A program made the position numbers and the translations under genes. From Paracoccaceae bacterium (GTDB lineage: Bacteria; Pseudomonadota; Alphaproteobacteria; Rhodobacterales; Rhodobacteraceae): a DNA stretch of 64,000 nt. The notes under the pieces were generated by a model. The model ran no database searches, was not told the DNA's origin, and saw only the letters and a list, made by a program, of their open reading frames with translations. Shown piece after piece: positions 11,118-19,386 of the stretch (its first letter is position 1; every line of letters begins with the position of its first letter). The DNA lies in the NCBI GenBank assembly GCA_902554885.1, contig CACDPV010000001.1, positions 62,001 to 126,000 on the forward strand, written 5' to 3'.

Positions 11118-12719
11118 TTAATTTTCCTCTTCTGTTCCTAAAGAATTTGTAGGAGCAATATCATCTGGATTTACCCATCCAAGGATAACCCGTGCCGTCA
11201 TAACTAAATCTTGAGCCTCCTCAAGGCTAACCCCAAAGTTTTCCAAAAGCCCATCATCTTTGACCCGTTCACCATCGACCGTTGTCCAACCGCCTGCGAG
11301 TTCCCAGTCGGCACATTTTGCGAACTCTTCGACAGATTTTATGCCGTCATCAGCCAGCGCAATTAGCATTTTCGGAGAGAGACCGTCAAAGTTTAGCAAT
11401 GCTTCTTCTACACCTAGCTCCCGCAACTTTTCGAGAGCTTCCTGAGTTTCCTTCTCAATGAACTCGCGGGCTCTAGTTTGCAATTCACTGGCGGTCTCTT
11501 CATCCAAACCGTCAATTACCATTAACTCATCTAATTCTACATAAGCTACTTCTTCCAGACTAGCGAAGCCCTCAGAAACGAGTAATTGTGCAAAAAATTC
11601 GTCTAAATCTAGAGTTTCCATGAACAAGGTAGTGCGCTCCTCAAATTCTTTCTGGCGTCGCACTGATTCCTCAGCCTCAGTCAATATATCAATATCAAGA
11701 TTGGTTAACTGGCTTGCTAAACGAACATTTTGTCCTCTGCGCCCAATTGCAAGAGATAGTTGATCATCTGGAACAACTACCTCGATTTTTCCAGCTTCTT
11801 CATCTAGAACAACTTTGGTCACTTCTGCAGGCTGCAAAGCGTTAACTAAAAATGTTGGTTGGTCATCGTTCCACGGAATAATATCAATTTTCTCACCTTG
11901 TAATTCGTTTACTACTGCTTGCACACGACTTCCTCGCATACCGACGCAAGCTCCCACTGGATCAATTGAACTATCGTTGGTGAATACTGATATTTTTGCG
12001 CGTGATCCAGGATCTCTTGAAACAGACTTTATTTCGATAATTCCTTCGTAAATTTCTGGCACTTCCATTTTAAATAGCTCAGCCATAAATTCGGGGGCGG
12101 TTCTTGATAAAAAGATTTGAGGGCCTCTCATCTCTCTTCTTACTTCCTTGATATAACAGCGAATTCTATCTCCTGAGCGGTAACTTTCTCTGCCAATTTT
12201 CTCATTTCGGCGAAGCATTGCCTCACCTCTACCAACATCAACTATGACGTTTCCGTATTCTTCGCGTTTCACGACTCCATTTATAATAGTACCAGCACGA
12301 TCCTTAAATTCTTCGAATTGCCTATCGCGCTCGGCTTCTCGCACTTTTTGCAAAATTACTTGTTTAGCTGATTGAGCCGCTATGCGCCCCATATCTACTG
12401 GGGGTATTTCCTCAATGAATTGCTGTCCAACTTCTGGATTTTCCATGTACTGCTTCGCCTGTTCCACAGTCATCTCAGCCTGATAATTCTCTAACAATTC
12501 TTCTTCGACAACTGTACGGACACGTCGAAATGTTGCTCGGCCAGTCTTCCTGTCAATGGACACTTGTATATCCATTTCAGAGCCATAGCGTGATTTAGCT
12601 GCTCGTGCTAAACTCTCTTCCATTGCTTCCACTACTAGACTTGGGTCTATCATTTTTTCGCGTGCTACAGCCTCAGCCGTTTGCAATAGTTCTAACTGAT
12701 TTGCAGAAGTTATAGCCAT
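11118..12719 (-). CDS. nusA: Transcription termination/antitermination factor NusA
   Basis: An RNA polymerase elongation factor acting in pausing, termination and antitermination. The 533-aa product shows the expected order: N-terminal polymerase-binding domain (1-130), S1 domain (about 137-200), two KH domains (GACVGMRGSRV near 256 and AIGRRGQNVRLASQL near 325), then C-terminal acidic helix-hairpin-helix repeats (from about 365). The acidic repeats are typical of proteobacterial NusA. It follows rimP by 24 nt. The operon leader contains a terminator-like hairpin, which makes autoregulation by NusA a reasonable inference. Confidence 0.97.
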   Translation of the reverse strand: MAITSANQLELLQTAEAVAREKMIDPSLVVEAMEESLARAAKSRYGSEMDIQVSIDRKTGRATFRRVRTVVEEELLENYQAEMTVEQAKQYMENPEVGQQFIEEIPPVDMGRIAAQSAKQVILQKVREAERDRQFEEFKDRAGTIINGVVKREEYGNVIVDVGRGEAMLRRNEKIGRESYRSGDRIRCYIKEVRREMRGPQIFLSRTAPEFMAELFKMEVPEIYEGIIEIKSVSRDPGSRAKISVFTNDSSIDPVGACVGMRGSRVQAVVNELQGEKIDIIPWNDDQPTFLVNALQPAEVTKVVLDEEAGKIEVVVPDDQLSLAIGRRGQNVRLASQLTNLDIDILTEAEESVRRQKEFEERTTLFMETLDLDEFFAQLLVSEGFASLEEVAYVELDELMVIDGLDEETASELQTRAREFIEKETQEALEKLRELGVEEALLNFDGLSPKMLIALADDGIKSVEEFAKCADWELAGGWTTVDGERVKDDGLLENFGVSLEEAQDLVMTARVILGWVNPDDIAPTNSLGTEEEN

Positions 12720-12743
12720 TTTCTAATCCTCATTACTTTCCAA

Positions 12744-13301
12744 CTAGGTCTCGATTTCGTCAAAGTTTTCTTCATTTAAAATAGTCGTTTTTGTATTTTT
12801 TTTCTTAAGTATTTGCTTGATCAAATCATCTGATAAAATTAATTTTGCGTCTGATAGCCAATTAAATTCCAAACCGACTGTGCCTTCTTCAAGATTGATC
12901 AGCACTTCATCGTTACTAATTCCAGCTAAAATACCTTTAAACCTACGTCGCCCATCAATGAGTTCTGTAGTTTCTAGTTTGGCTTCAAACCCTTGATAAT
13001 TGTCAAAATCTTTTTTTCTTGTAAGCGGTCGATCGATGCCGGGGCTCGAGATCTCCAATGTATAATTTTCCGCTATTGGGTCTTCTACATCAAGTATTGT
13101 TCCAATTGAGGTATTTATATTTGCCAAATCATCAACCCCGATTTGCCCGTTCATGCGATCTGCCATAATTTGGAGGGTACTAGTATCGCCACTGGACAAT
13201 CTAATGCGCACCATCTCAAAACCCAAATCTTCTAAAATGGGATTTAAGAGTTCTGCAAGTTTTTTGTCCATATTGGATTTTGCTATTAAGTTATTAATCA
13301 T
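12744..13301 (-). CDS. rimP: Ribosome maturation factor RimP
   Basis: A 185-aa protein needed for 30S subunit maturation. I chose the ATG at 13301 because the following MINNLIAKSN-DKKLAELL aligns with the usual start of the family in Rhodobacterales. A reading frame open to 13451 would translate across the hairpin/terminator element upstream and is not credible. An ATG at 13271 is a less likely alternative. Key conserved segments are LEDLGFEMVRIR, LDVEDPI and LEISSPGIDRPLTR. Ribosome-binding sequence is weak (GAG at about -7). First gene of the operon; the oligo-T end of the leader terminator lies only ten bases before the start codon. Confidence 0.93.
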   Translation of the reverse strand: MINNLIAKSNMDKKLAELLNPILEDLGFEMVRIRLSSGDTSTLQIMADRMNGQIGVDDLANINTSIGTILDVEDPIAENYTLEISSPGIDRPLTRKKDFDNYQGFEAKLETTELIDGRRRFKGILAGISNDEVLINLEEGTVGLEFNWLSDAKLILSDDLIKQILKKKNTKTTILNEENFDEIET

Positions 13302-13311
13302 TATCTCAAAT

Positions 13312-13335
13312 AAAAAAACGGGCCCGCGGCCCGTT
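13312..13335 (-). terminator. Intrinsic terminator before rimP (possible attenuator)
   Basis: A perfect 8-bp stem, AACGGGCC / GGCCCGTT (13335-13328 and 13324-13317 on the minus strand), with loop GCG, runs straight into seven T residues. It points toward rimP and ends 10 nt before its ATG, so polymerase starting at the promoter upstream must pass it to transcribe the operon. Confidence 0.8.
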
Positions 13336-13378
13336 ACGTTAAATCGGTGGAGTGTAGGTTTCCCAACACGCCGCTGTC
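13312..13378 (-). ncRNA. Candidate structured leader or small RNA upstream of rimP
   Basis: Between rimP and modB the minus strand has a complete transcription unit of about 67 nt. A promoter-like pair ends at 13385. Then comes a hairpin, GUGUUGG-GAAA-CCUACAC, with one U-U mismatch and a GNRA tetraloop, flanked by CGG/CCG pairing, and finally a GC-rich terminator. The element lacks a start codon with a reasonable ORF. It sits directly before the rimP-nusA-infB operon, where leader attenuators (the Rfam rimP-leader family, from memory) have been proposed in other bacteria. It could be an attenuated leader, a free-standing small RNA, or both. Family membership was not tested. Confidence 0.55.
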
Positions 13379-13384
13379 GATCGT

Positions 13385-13413
13385 CGTATAATTGTAATAT
13401 TTTGTATTTGCAA
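13385..13413 (-). promoter_or_regulatory. Sigma-70-type promoter for the rimP leader
   Basis: TTGCAA (13413-13408) and TATACG (13390-13385) on the minus strand are separated by exactly 17 nt. Each box matches consensus at 4 of 6 positions. The predicted start near 13378 lies just before the hairpin element. Confidence 0.6.
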
Positions 13414-13485
13414 GTGTTCAATTTTGAAGTTGTCAGTTGCTTTAGCTCCATGATAAAAAAAAGGCACTAGTAATGGATAGTAACT

Positions 13486-14178
13486 TTGGAATTAAGCCCT
13501 CAGGAAATAGACGCAATCTTTTTATCTATCAAGGTATCAATTTGGTCTGTTGTCTTTAGTTTATTGCCTGCGGTCTATATCGCCTATGTTTTATCCAGAA
13601 AAAATTTCTGGGGCCGCCAGGCACTTAATGTTATAGTCCATATTCCGTTAATACTCCCTCCCGTAGTCACCGGATATTTTTTATTGATCTTATTTAGTCG
13701 GACCGGGTTAATTGGACGTTTTTTAGATACCTATTTTGGAATTACAGTTGCCTTTCATTGGTTCGGAGCCGTGCTAGCCGCTGCTATAATGTCTTTTCCA
13801 TTGATGGTTCGAGCTTTCAGATTAGGCTTTGAGAGTGTCGATCCAAAATTAGAAGTGGCTGCGTATTCATTGGGCGCAAACAGGTTTATGATTTTTCTCA
13901 CGATAACTTTGCCGTTAGTCATTCCAGCTTTAATAACCGGAGCGGTTTTAGGTTTTGCAAAATCAATGGGAGAATTTGGAGCTACAATTACCTTTGTATC
14001 GAATATTCCAGGCCAGACCCAAACAGTGCCATCGGCAATTTTTGAATTTTTACAACTTCCTGGTAATAATTTTATGACAATAAGATTAGTTTGTCTTTCC
14101 TTACTAATTTCTATCGTAGCGTTGTACATTTCTGAGGTTCTCGCTAGCAGATTAAGTAGCAGAGAGCACCGAGAATGA
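13486..14178 (+). CDS. modB: Molybdate ABC transporter permease ModB
   Basis: An inner-membrane permease for molybdate, 230 aa with about five membrane segments. The ABC-permease EAA loop is clear in EVAAYSLGANRFMIFLTI (near 124-141), followed by GAVLGFAKSMGEFGATI. The start is a TTG at 13486: the frame is closed by a stop at 13471 and no ATG in it lies early enough. The ribosome-binding site is weak. The gene overlaps modC by ATGA. The expected binding-protein gene modA is not present; the upstream neighbour is the divergent rimP leader. Confidence 0.9.
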   Translation: MELSPQEIDAIFLSIKVSIWSVVFSLLPAVYIAYVLSRKNFWGRQALNVIVHIPLILPPVVTGYFLLILFSRTGLIGRFLDTYFGITVAFHWFGAVLAAAIMSFPLMVRAFRLGFESVDPKLEVAAYSLGANRFMIFLTITLPLVIPALITGAVLGFAKSMGEFGATITFVSNIPGQTQTVPSAIFEFLQLPGNNFMTIRLVCLSLLISIVALYISEVLASRLSSREHRE

Positions 14179-15257
14179 GTATCAATGTCAACATTGATAA
14201 GATCATGGGTAACTTCTACCTCAAAACGAAATTTGATGCTGATATCGGTATAACTGCTATTTTTGGACCTTCTGGTGCTGGTAAATCAACGCTGGTAAAC
14301 CTCATCGCCGGGCTAATGAAACCAAATAAAGGTTATATAAAAATATTTAATGAATTAGTTTTCGATAGTGAACAAAAAATCAATGTTCCAGTTAACAAGC
14401 GAGGGATTGGTTTTGTGTTTCAAGATGCAAGACTATTTCCGCACATGAAAGTTGAGGCAAATTTAAAATATTCATCCAGGTTTGGTAGAAGGGGTCAACT
14501 TGGCGCTTTTTCAGAAATTGTGGAGGTTCTAAACTTAGAAGGCATTTTAAATCGACTACCTGAAAACTTATCAGGTGGTGAAAAGCAAAGGGTGGCGATG
14601 GGTCGTGCTTTGCTGAGCAACCCAAAAATACTGATTTTGGATGAACCCTTGGCTAGTCTTGATGAAGGTTTAAAATCAGAAGTTATTCCTTACCTAGAAT
14701 TTTTGCGTGATAATTTTAATTTACCAATTTTGTATATCAGCCATTCCCAATCTGAAGTTGCCAGACTTTCTGATAAAATAGTAGTTCTTGAAAAAGGTAG
14801 CATTCTCGAACAGGGAAAAACCTTGGAAATATTATCCAGTTTCAGTGTCGCAAAGAAATTGGGTTTGAGAGATCTTTCATCGTTTATTGAAGCAACGGTA
14901 TACAATCATGCACCTGATGGTATCACGGAATTAGATTTTGCAGGTTCTAAGTTATTTTTGCCAATGATAGACACGCCTTTAGGTAGAAAAGTTAGTTTAA
15001 GAATCTTAGCAAAAGATATCACGCTCGCGATAGACAAACCTCAAAAGATTTCTGCTCTAAACATACTCAAAGGAGAGGTGGTTGAAATCATATTAGGAAG
15101 TGGACCAGGTGCTGTTATTGGTATCAAAGTTGGAAATCACAAGCTTATTACGCGGATAACGCAACGTTCGCTTAATGCTATGGATTTGAAGCTTGGAAAA
15201 ACTTGCTTTGCATTTTTAAAATCCGTTTCTGTGGCTACTTCCGATATTATTGTTTGA
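14175..15257 (+). CDS. modC: Molybdate ABC transporter ATP-binding protein ModC
   Basis: The 360-aa ATPase of the molybdate importer. Walker A GPSGAGKST is at 31-39, the signature LSGGEKQR at 132-139 and Walker B ILILDEP ending at 158. A C-terminal TOBE domain (from about 290, LKGEVVEIILGSGPGAVIGIKVG) is where ModC proteins sense oxyanion. It starts within the modB stop. Molybdate would supply molybdopterin enzymes such as the xanthine dehydrogenase encoded 8 kb away. Its last 11 bases overlap the end of the convergent small gene. Confidence 0.92.
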   Translation: MSINVNIDKIMGNFYLKTKFDADIGITAIFGPSGAGKSTLVNLIAGLMKPNKGYIKIFNELVFDSEQKINVPVNKRGIGFVFQDARLFPHMKVEANLKYSSRFGRRGQLGAFSEIVEVLNLEGILNRLPENLSGGEKQRVAMGRALLSNPKILILDEPLASLDEGLKSEVIPYLEFLRDNFNLPILYISHSQSEVARLSDKIVVLEKGSILEQGKTLEILSSFSVAKKLGLRDLSSFIEATVYNHAPDGITELDFAGSKLFLPMIDTPLGRKVSLRILAKDITLAIDKPQKISALNILKGEVVEIILGSGPGAVIGIKVGNHKLITRITQRSLNAMDLKLGKTCFAFLKSVSVATSDIIV

Positions 15258-15495
15258 AATGTTTTTTGTGAAATCTCGAGTAAACTCCTTCTGGGAGATT
15301 GATCGCAGCACTTAAGTCTTTTATCTGTGCCATAGAAAATGTTATTTTATTAATCTTATCAGTCCTTGCATCGTATTGTTCAATTGTTACACATTCGGAA
15401 AAATTATTTATAATCAGGTCTTCCTGTAATTGGGCAGTCCCTTCATCTACTAAAGTTATAATTGTTGAATCAAATTCATGTTCGATTGAAAACAT
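15247..15495 (-). CDS. Small conserved-looking protein of unknown function (82 aa)
   Basis: I do not recognise a named domain. The 82-aa product is acidic, lacks a signal peptide or membrane segment, and looks like a real protein: MFSIEHEFDSTIITLVDEG, then an EQYDARTDKI segment and a C-terminal INLPEGVYSRF. TGAGG lies about six bases before the ATG. It is convergent with modC and overlaps its end by 11 nt. An antiparallel frame at 15299-15544 is less protein-like. My impression of similar small proteins in other Rhodobacterales is from memory. No function can be offered. Confidence 0.6.
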   Translation of the reverse strand: MFSIEHEFDSTIITLVDEGTAQLQEDLIINNFSECVTIEQYDARTDKINKITFSMAQIKDLSAAINLPEGVYSRFHKKHFKQ

Positions 15496-15577
15496 AACGG
15501 CCTCAGCATCTAGTGTAATTTGTAATATCGTAGATCACTTATGAAGTATGTTTCAATAAGCACAGCCGAATTTGATA

Positions 15578-16231
15578 CTATTTTTTCGCTACGAACATTA
15601 AATTATTAGAAGGCATTTCGATAATCGCTTCAGGCGATAAATTATTTGCTTCTATTTCATCAAGTATATCGAAGTCATCTTTATATCCGATATCTGGGTC
15701 GCATTCGATAAGTGAAGTGTGAAACTTGATATCTTGATCGCTTGTTAATTCACCACCTCTCATAAATGGGCCGTAAATTACAAAATAGCTATTGGTTTGA
15801 AGTGCTAATGAACTTTCACGAATAAGCGTTTTCATTTCTTTATTGCTAATAAGATGAAAAAAATTAATCGTGATTATTACATTGTAAGTATCAATTTCTT
15901 TGGCCCAGTTTTCGGCGGTGGCATCAAGCGAGAGTGGCATGTTAATGTTTACTTGGTTTGTTTCCTTTATATAGGCTTGAATGCTGTCTAAACGCTTGGG
16001 ATTAATTTCACTTGGTTGCCACTCAAGATTACAAAAAGCCTCGGCAAAGTATGTGCAGTGCTGACCCGTCCCGCTAGCAATCTCTAATACTTTTCCTTTA
16101 TCTGGAAGATATTGAGATAAAACCTCCAATATGAATGGAGCATTCCGTGCAGCAGAGGCTGAATATAATTTGTTCTTCCCAATAATTTCGGCCTGACTAG
16201 CCGTTGAGGGTAGATTTTCTCGAAGTGGCAT
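15578..16231 (-). CDS. DUF938 family SAM-dependent methyltransferase-like protein
   Basis: A 217-aa cytosolic protein with a class I methyltransferase fold. The SAM-binding motif I is GKVLEIASGTGQH (about 44-56), followed by an acidic loop WQPSEINPKRL. The N-terminal LYSASAARNAPFILEVL is characteristic of DUF938. The substrate is unknown for the family. Its ATG overlaps the stop of the upstream oxidoreductase gene (TAATG), so it is the last member of the xdh/BMP transcription unit or of a two-gene unit with that oxidoreductase. Confidence 0.8.
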   Translation of the reverse strand: MPLRENLPSTASQAEIIGKNKLYSASAARNAPFILEVLSQYLPDKGKVLEIASGTGQHCTYFAEAFCNLEWQPSEINPKRLDSIQAYIKETNQVNINMPLSLDATAENWAKEIDTYNVIITINFFHLISNKEMKTLIRESSLALQTNSYFVIYGPFMRGGELTSDQDIKFHTSLIECDPDIGYKDDFDILDEIEANNLSPEAIIEMPSNNLMFVAKK

Positions 16232-17304
16232 TAAAATCTACCAGGTAAGAGAGCCTGAAGTGTTTCGTCCTCAATTGAAACTTTTCTTCCAATAAATAAA
16301 TCACACAAGAGTTGACTTGCGGCAGCAGTCGTTTGGAACCCATATCCACCTTGACCCGCAAACCAGAAAAAAGACGGGTTATTTCTATCTGGTCCTATTA
16401 CTAAATTTCCATCTGGAGCGAAGCTCCTTAATCCAGCCCAGTTAGATAGCATTCGGTCTACTGGAGCATTTATTATGCCCTGAAAAGACTCAACGCCAGC
16501 TGCTAACGTCTCATCATCTGCCCAGGCGTCATGAGGTTCCACCAGTTTTTTGTCAGCAGGTGATATTATGAGGCTCCCCGCATCAGGTTTTGCATACCAA
16601 GTTTCTCCAACACCATCGATCATAGGCCAGTTTTGGACATTGATGCCTGCGGGCGCCTGCATTCTAGCAATAGAGCGTTTATAAGGCTTAATATTGAGTT
16701 TTGAGACCCCACAAAACTCCGCAACCTGATCGGCCCAAGCACCCGCTGCATTGATTAATGCGCTTGCAGAAATGTCACCGTCTGAACTTTCTATTTCCCA
16801 TTTTTTATTTTTTAGATAAGCAGTTTTCAGCTTTGTTTTTTTTCTTATTTGAGCTCCGTGTTCTAGGGCACTCTTTCTGTAGTACTCGTAGAGCTTATTT
16901 GTATCAATATCGTAAACATCAGGCCTGTAGGCTTGTCGCGTTATACTTTCTCCATTGAGGGCTGGGACGAGTTTGAAAGCTTCGTCAATGGAAATACACT
17001 CTAAGCCTAAATCTTCGGAGTCAGTTTGGAACTGTGCTTCTTGACCTTTTTTACCAAGTAATAGAAGGCCTCGCTTTTTTAAAAATCCTTGGCTCTCGGC
17101 TTTAAGGAAAGTCAAGCTTGCTTTATTTAGTGCTTTTGTAACCTGGTTACCATAGTCTTCAATATATGTTGCTGCAGATCTTCCAGATGAATGATAGCAC
17201 AGCTCGGGTTCAGCTTCTAACAAAACGACTTTAACATATTGTGCTAACTGAGCGCATGCAGACATCCCTGCAATTCCGCCACCGATTATTACGACGTCAG
17301 TCAT
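16231..17304 (-). CDS. FAD-dependent oxidoreductase of the D-amino acid/glycine oxidase (DAO) family
   Basis: A 357-aa flavoenzyme. The N-terminus has the Rossmann FAD motif VVIIGGGIAGMSACAQL (4-20) and the acidic ribose-binding residue in LLEAEPE. The C-terminal end carries the second FAD contact, FWFAGQGGYGFQTTAAAS. Length and layout match single-domain DAO-fold oxidases or dehydrogenases that act on secondary or D-amino acids. No covalent-flavin motif is evident. It lies after the BMP receptor, with a 9-bp hairpin between them, and is coupled to the DUF938 gene. The substrate is unknown. Confidence 0.82.
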   Translation of the reverse strand: MTDVVIIGGGIAGMSACAQLAQYVKVVLLEAEPELCYHSSGRSAATYIEDYGNQVTKALNKASLTFLKAESQGFLKKRGLLLLGKKGQEAQFQTDSEDLGLECISIDEAFKLVPALNGESITRQAYRPDVYDIDTNKLYEYYRKSALEHGAQIRKKTKLKTAYLKNKKWEIESSDGDISASALINAAGAWADQVAEFCGVSKLNIKPYKRSIARMQAPAGINVQNWPMIDGVGETWYAKPDAGSLIISPADKKLVEPHDAWADDETLAAGVESFQGIINAPVDRMLSNWAGLRSFAPDGNLVIGPDRNNPSFFWFAGQGGYGFQTTAAASQLLCDLFIGRKVSIEDETLQALLPGRF

Positions 17305-17330
17305 TAGTTAGGTTCCATCGGTAGTTTTAG

Positions 17331-17354
17331 AGCCCCCATAAATTAATGGGGGCT
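17331..17354 (-). terminator. GC-rich hairpin after the BMP receptor gene
   Basis: A perfect 9-bp inverted repeat, AGCCCCCAT / ATGGGGGCT (17331-17339 and 17346-17354), with a 6-nt loop, starts nine bases past the receptor stop codon. There is no T-run on either side, so it may be an mRNA-protecting 3' hairpin or a partial terminator that keeps receptor mRNA abundant relative to the genes after it. Confidence 0.6.
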
Positions 17355-17362
17355 TCAAATCA

Positions 17363-18433
17363 TTATTGAGGCACGTCTCCGTTGATGCCCTCTACGTAAA
17401 AGTTCATTCCTAACAGAGTTCCATCATCCGCTGTTTCGCCTGCAGCTAACCAAACTGAACCGTCTTGCTTATTGATGGGTCCTGTAAATGGATGATAATC
17501 TCCAGAAGCAATTGCATCTTTCATGGCGAGTGCTTCTGCTTTTACATCGGCTGGAACTGCAGCAGTAATTTCTCCAATACCAACCATACCCGGCCCAATA
17601 CCGTCCCAAGTGTCAGTTGAGGTCCACGTTCCATCTAGGACAGCCTGAGTTCTGGCAATATAGTATGGTGCCCAATCGTCAATAATTGATGATACTCTGG
17701 GTGTAGGTTTAAACATTGCCATATCTGAAGCCTGACCAAAAGTTATTACCCCACCTGCTTTTTCTGCCGCAGCTTGTGGTGCAGTGGAGTCAGTATGTTG
17801 TAAAACGACATCGCAACCCTGTTCGATTAAAGCGGTTGCAGCGTCTGCTTCTTTTGCAGGGTCAAACCAGGTATAAATCCAAACGATATTAAATTCGACA
17901 TCTGGATTAACCTTCCTAGCATGTATGAAGGCTGAGTTAATGCCTCTTACAACTTCTGGAATCGGAAAAGACCCAATATAACCAACTTTATTGGTTTTGG
18001 TCATCTTTCCTGCGATATGACCTTGTATAGCTCTTCCTTCATAAAATCGGGCTGAATAGGTGGAAACGTTGTCAGCTCGCATATAGCCAGTAGCATGCTC
18101 AAATTTTACATTAGGAAACTTTTCAGCAACGTTTATAGTTGGTTCCATATAACCAAATGAAGTTGTGAAAATTAAATCAGCTCCCTGCAAGGCCATCTGG
18201 GTCATAACCCTTTCGGAGTCAGCTCCCTCTGGGACTAATTCTTGGTAAACGGTTTCTACTTTATCACCGAAATGTTCTTCTACAGCCAGTCTGCCTTGAT
18301 CATGCTCATATGTCCATCCATAGTCACCAACTGGTCCAACATAAACAAACCCTACTTTGACATCAGCTGCCAAAGCTGCTGCCGCAATTCCAACCGAAGC
18401 TATTGCGCCAGCTATTACAGATTTTATGTACAT
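17363..18433 (-). CDS. BMP-family ABC transporter substrate-binding protein
   Basis: A 356-aa periplasmic receptor of the basic membrane protein (BmpA/PnrA) family, whose characterised members bind purine nucleosides or related bases. A signal peptide ends near residue 22 (AAALAADVKVGFVY); the cleavage context is AxA and no lipobox Cys is visible. Family features include the early aromatic PVGDYGWTYEHDQG and the later GYIGSFPIPEVVRGINSF-like stretch. It is preceded 27 nt upstream by the two permease genes. The link to xdhABC suggests a purine-type ligand; that is inference from context. Confidence 0.88.
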   Translation of the reverse strand: MYIKSVIAGAIASVGIAAAALAADVKVGFVYVGPVGDYGWTYEHDQGRLAVEEHFGDKVETVYQELVPEGADSERVMTQMALQGADLIFTTSFGYMEPTINVAEKFPNVKFEHATGYMRADNVSTYSARFYEGRAIQGHIAGKMTKTNKVGYIGSFPIPEVVRGINSAFIHARKVNPDVEFNIVWIYTWFDPAKEADAATALIEQGCDVVLQHTDSTAPQAAAEKAGGVITFGQASDMAMFKPTPRVSSIIDDWAPYYIARTQAVLDGTWTSTDTWDGIGPGMVGIGEITAAVPADVKAEALAMKDAIASGDYHPFTGPINKQDGSVWLAAGETADDGTLLGMNFYVEGINGDVPQ

Positions 18434-18460
18434 ATATCTCTCCCTAAATTGAAATAGGCC

Positions 18461-19384
18461 TCACGATGAGGCGTGAAATGGTCGTCCCAGGGATGCGGGC
18501 GCTCCCTGATTCCCCCGTGATGAAATGATAACAAGAACTATAATTGTAATCAAATATGGTGACATTGATAAGTACTCGACAGGAATAGAAGCTCCAGCCG
18601 CCTGTAAATTTAGCTGCAACACTGTCACACCGCCAAAAATATAGGCACCAAATAAAACTCGCCACGGTCTCCAACTTGCGAAAACTACAATCGCTAGGGC
18701 TATCCAACCTGCACCGGCAGTCATTCCTTCAGTCCACTGTGGGACTCTTGCTAGTGAAATATAAGCGCCTCCTAAGCCACTGGTGGCGCCACCAAACATT
18801 ATAGCAAGCATTCGCACCCTAACGACTTTGTATCCAAGTGCGTGTGCCGCGTCATGATTTTCCCCTACTGCTCTCAAAACCATTCCAGCGTGTGTGAATT
18901 TTAAAAACCACCAAACAATAGCTACTAAAAAGACTGAAAAATAAATCATTAAATCGTGCGAAAATAGCATTTTCCCCAAAACTGGAATGTCTCCTAAGAA
19001 TGGTATGTCAAGTGCCCTCAGGGTAGGTGACTTCATTCCCTCATAAGGCCTCCCAAGTAATGCAGATAAACCTAACCCCACTAATGTGAGGCCAAGGCCA
19101 GTAGCTACTTGGTTAGATTTTAAATATTGAGTGAGTATTCCGAATATCATCGAGAATATACCTGATACGATCGCAGCACATATGAATCCTAAAAGTGGCG
19201 CGTTAGTATTAACTGCTATTATAAAGCCTACTACTGCTCCAACAATCATCATACCCTCGACACCGAGGTTTAATACTCCAGATTTTTCCGCAACCGCCTC
19301 TCCAATGGCGGCCAATAAGATTGGTGTTGCGGAGACCATTAGTGAAGCTATCAAAAGAGCCGGATTGATACTAGAAAAGTCCAT
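18461..19384 (-). CDS. BMP-type ABC transporter permease 2 (YufQ/NupQ-like)
   Basis: A 307-aa membrane protein with eight or more hydrophobic segments. The conserved N-terminal stretch ATPILLAAIGEAVAEKSGVLNLGVEGMM (from about residue 19) is typical of the second permease in nucleoside importers. The internal loop AVGENHDAAHALGYKVVRVR (from about 163) is the ATPase contact region. It begins two bases after the first permease gene. The pair forms the transmembrane pathway. Confidence 0.9.
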   Translation of the reverse strand: MDFSSINPALLIASLMVSATPILLAAIGEAVAEKSGVLNLGVEGMMIVGAVVGFIIAVNTNAPLLGFICAAIVSGIFSMIFGILTQYLKSNQVATGLGLTLVGLGLSALLGRPYEGMKSPTLRALDIPFLGDIPVLGKMLFSHDLMIYFSVFLVAIVWWFLKFTHAGMVLRAVGENHDAAHALGYKVVRVRMLAIMFGGATSGLGGAYISLARVPQWTEGMTAGAGWIALAIVVFASWRPWRVLFGAYIFGGVTVLQLNLQAAGASIPVEYLSMSPYLITIIVLVIISSRGNQGAPASLGRPFHASS

Positions 19385-19386
19385 TA

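Noticed and set aside
13312-13413. A tRNA (metY-like) upstream of the nusA operon, as in E. coli
   Set aside because: The folded element has no cloverleaf, no anticodon arm and no CCA end. It fits a leader or small RNA instead.
13302-13451. N-terminal extension of RimP by 50 residues
   Set aside because: It would translate through the promoter, hairpin and terminator and adds no family-like sequence; the conserved start is at 13301.
15299-15544. Plus-strand ORF of 81 codons opposite the small gene
   Set aside because: Low-complexity, poor start context; the minus-strand frame has a ribosome-binding site and looks protein-like.
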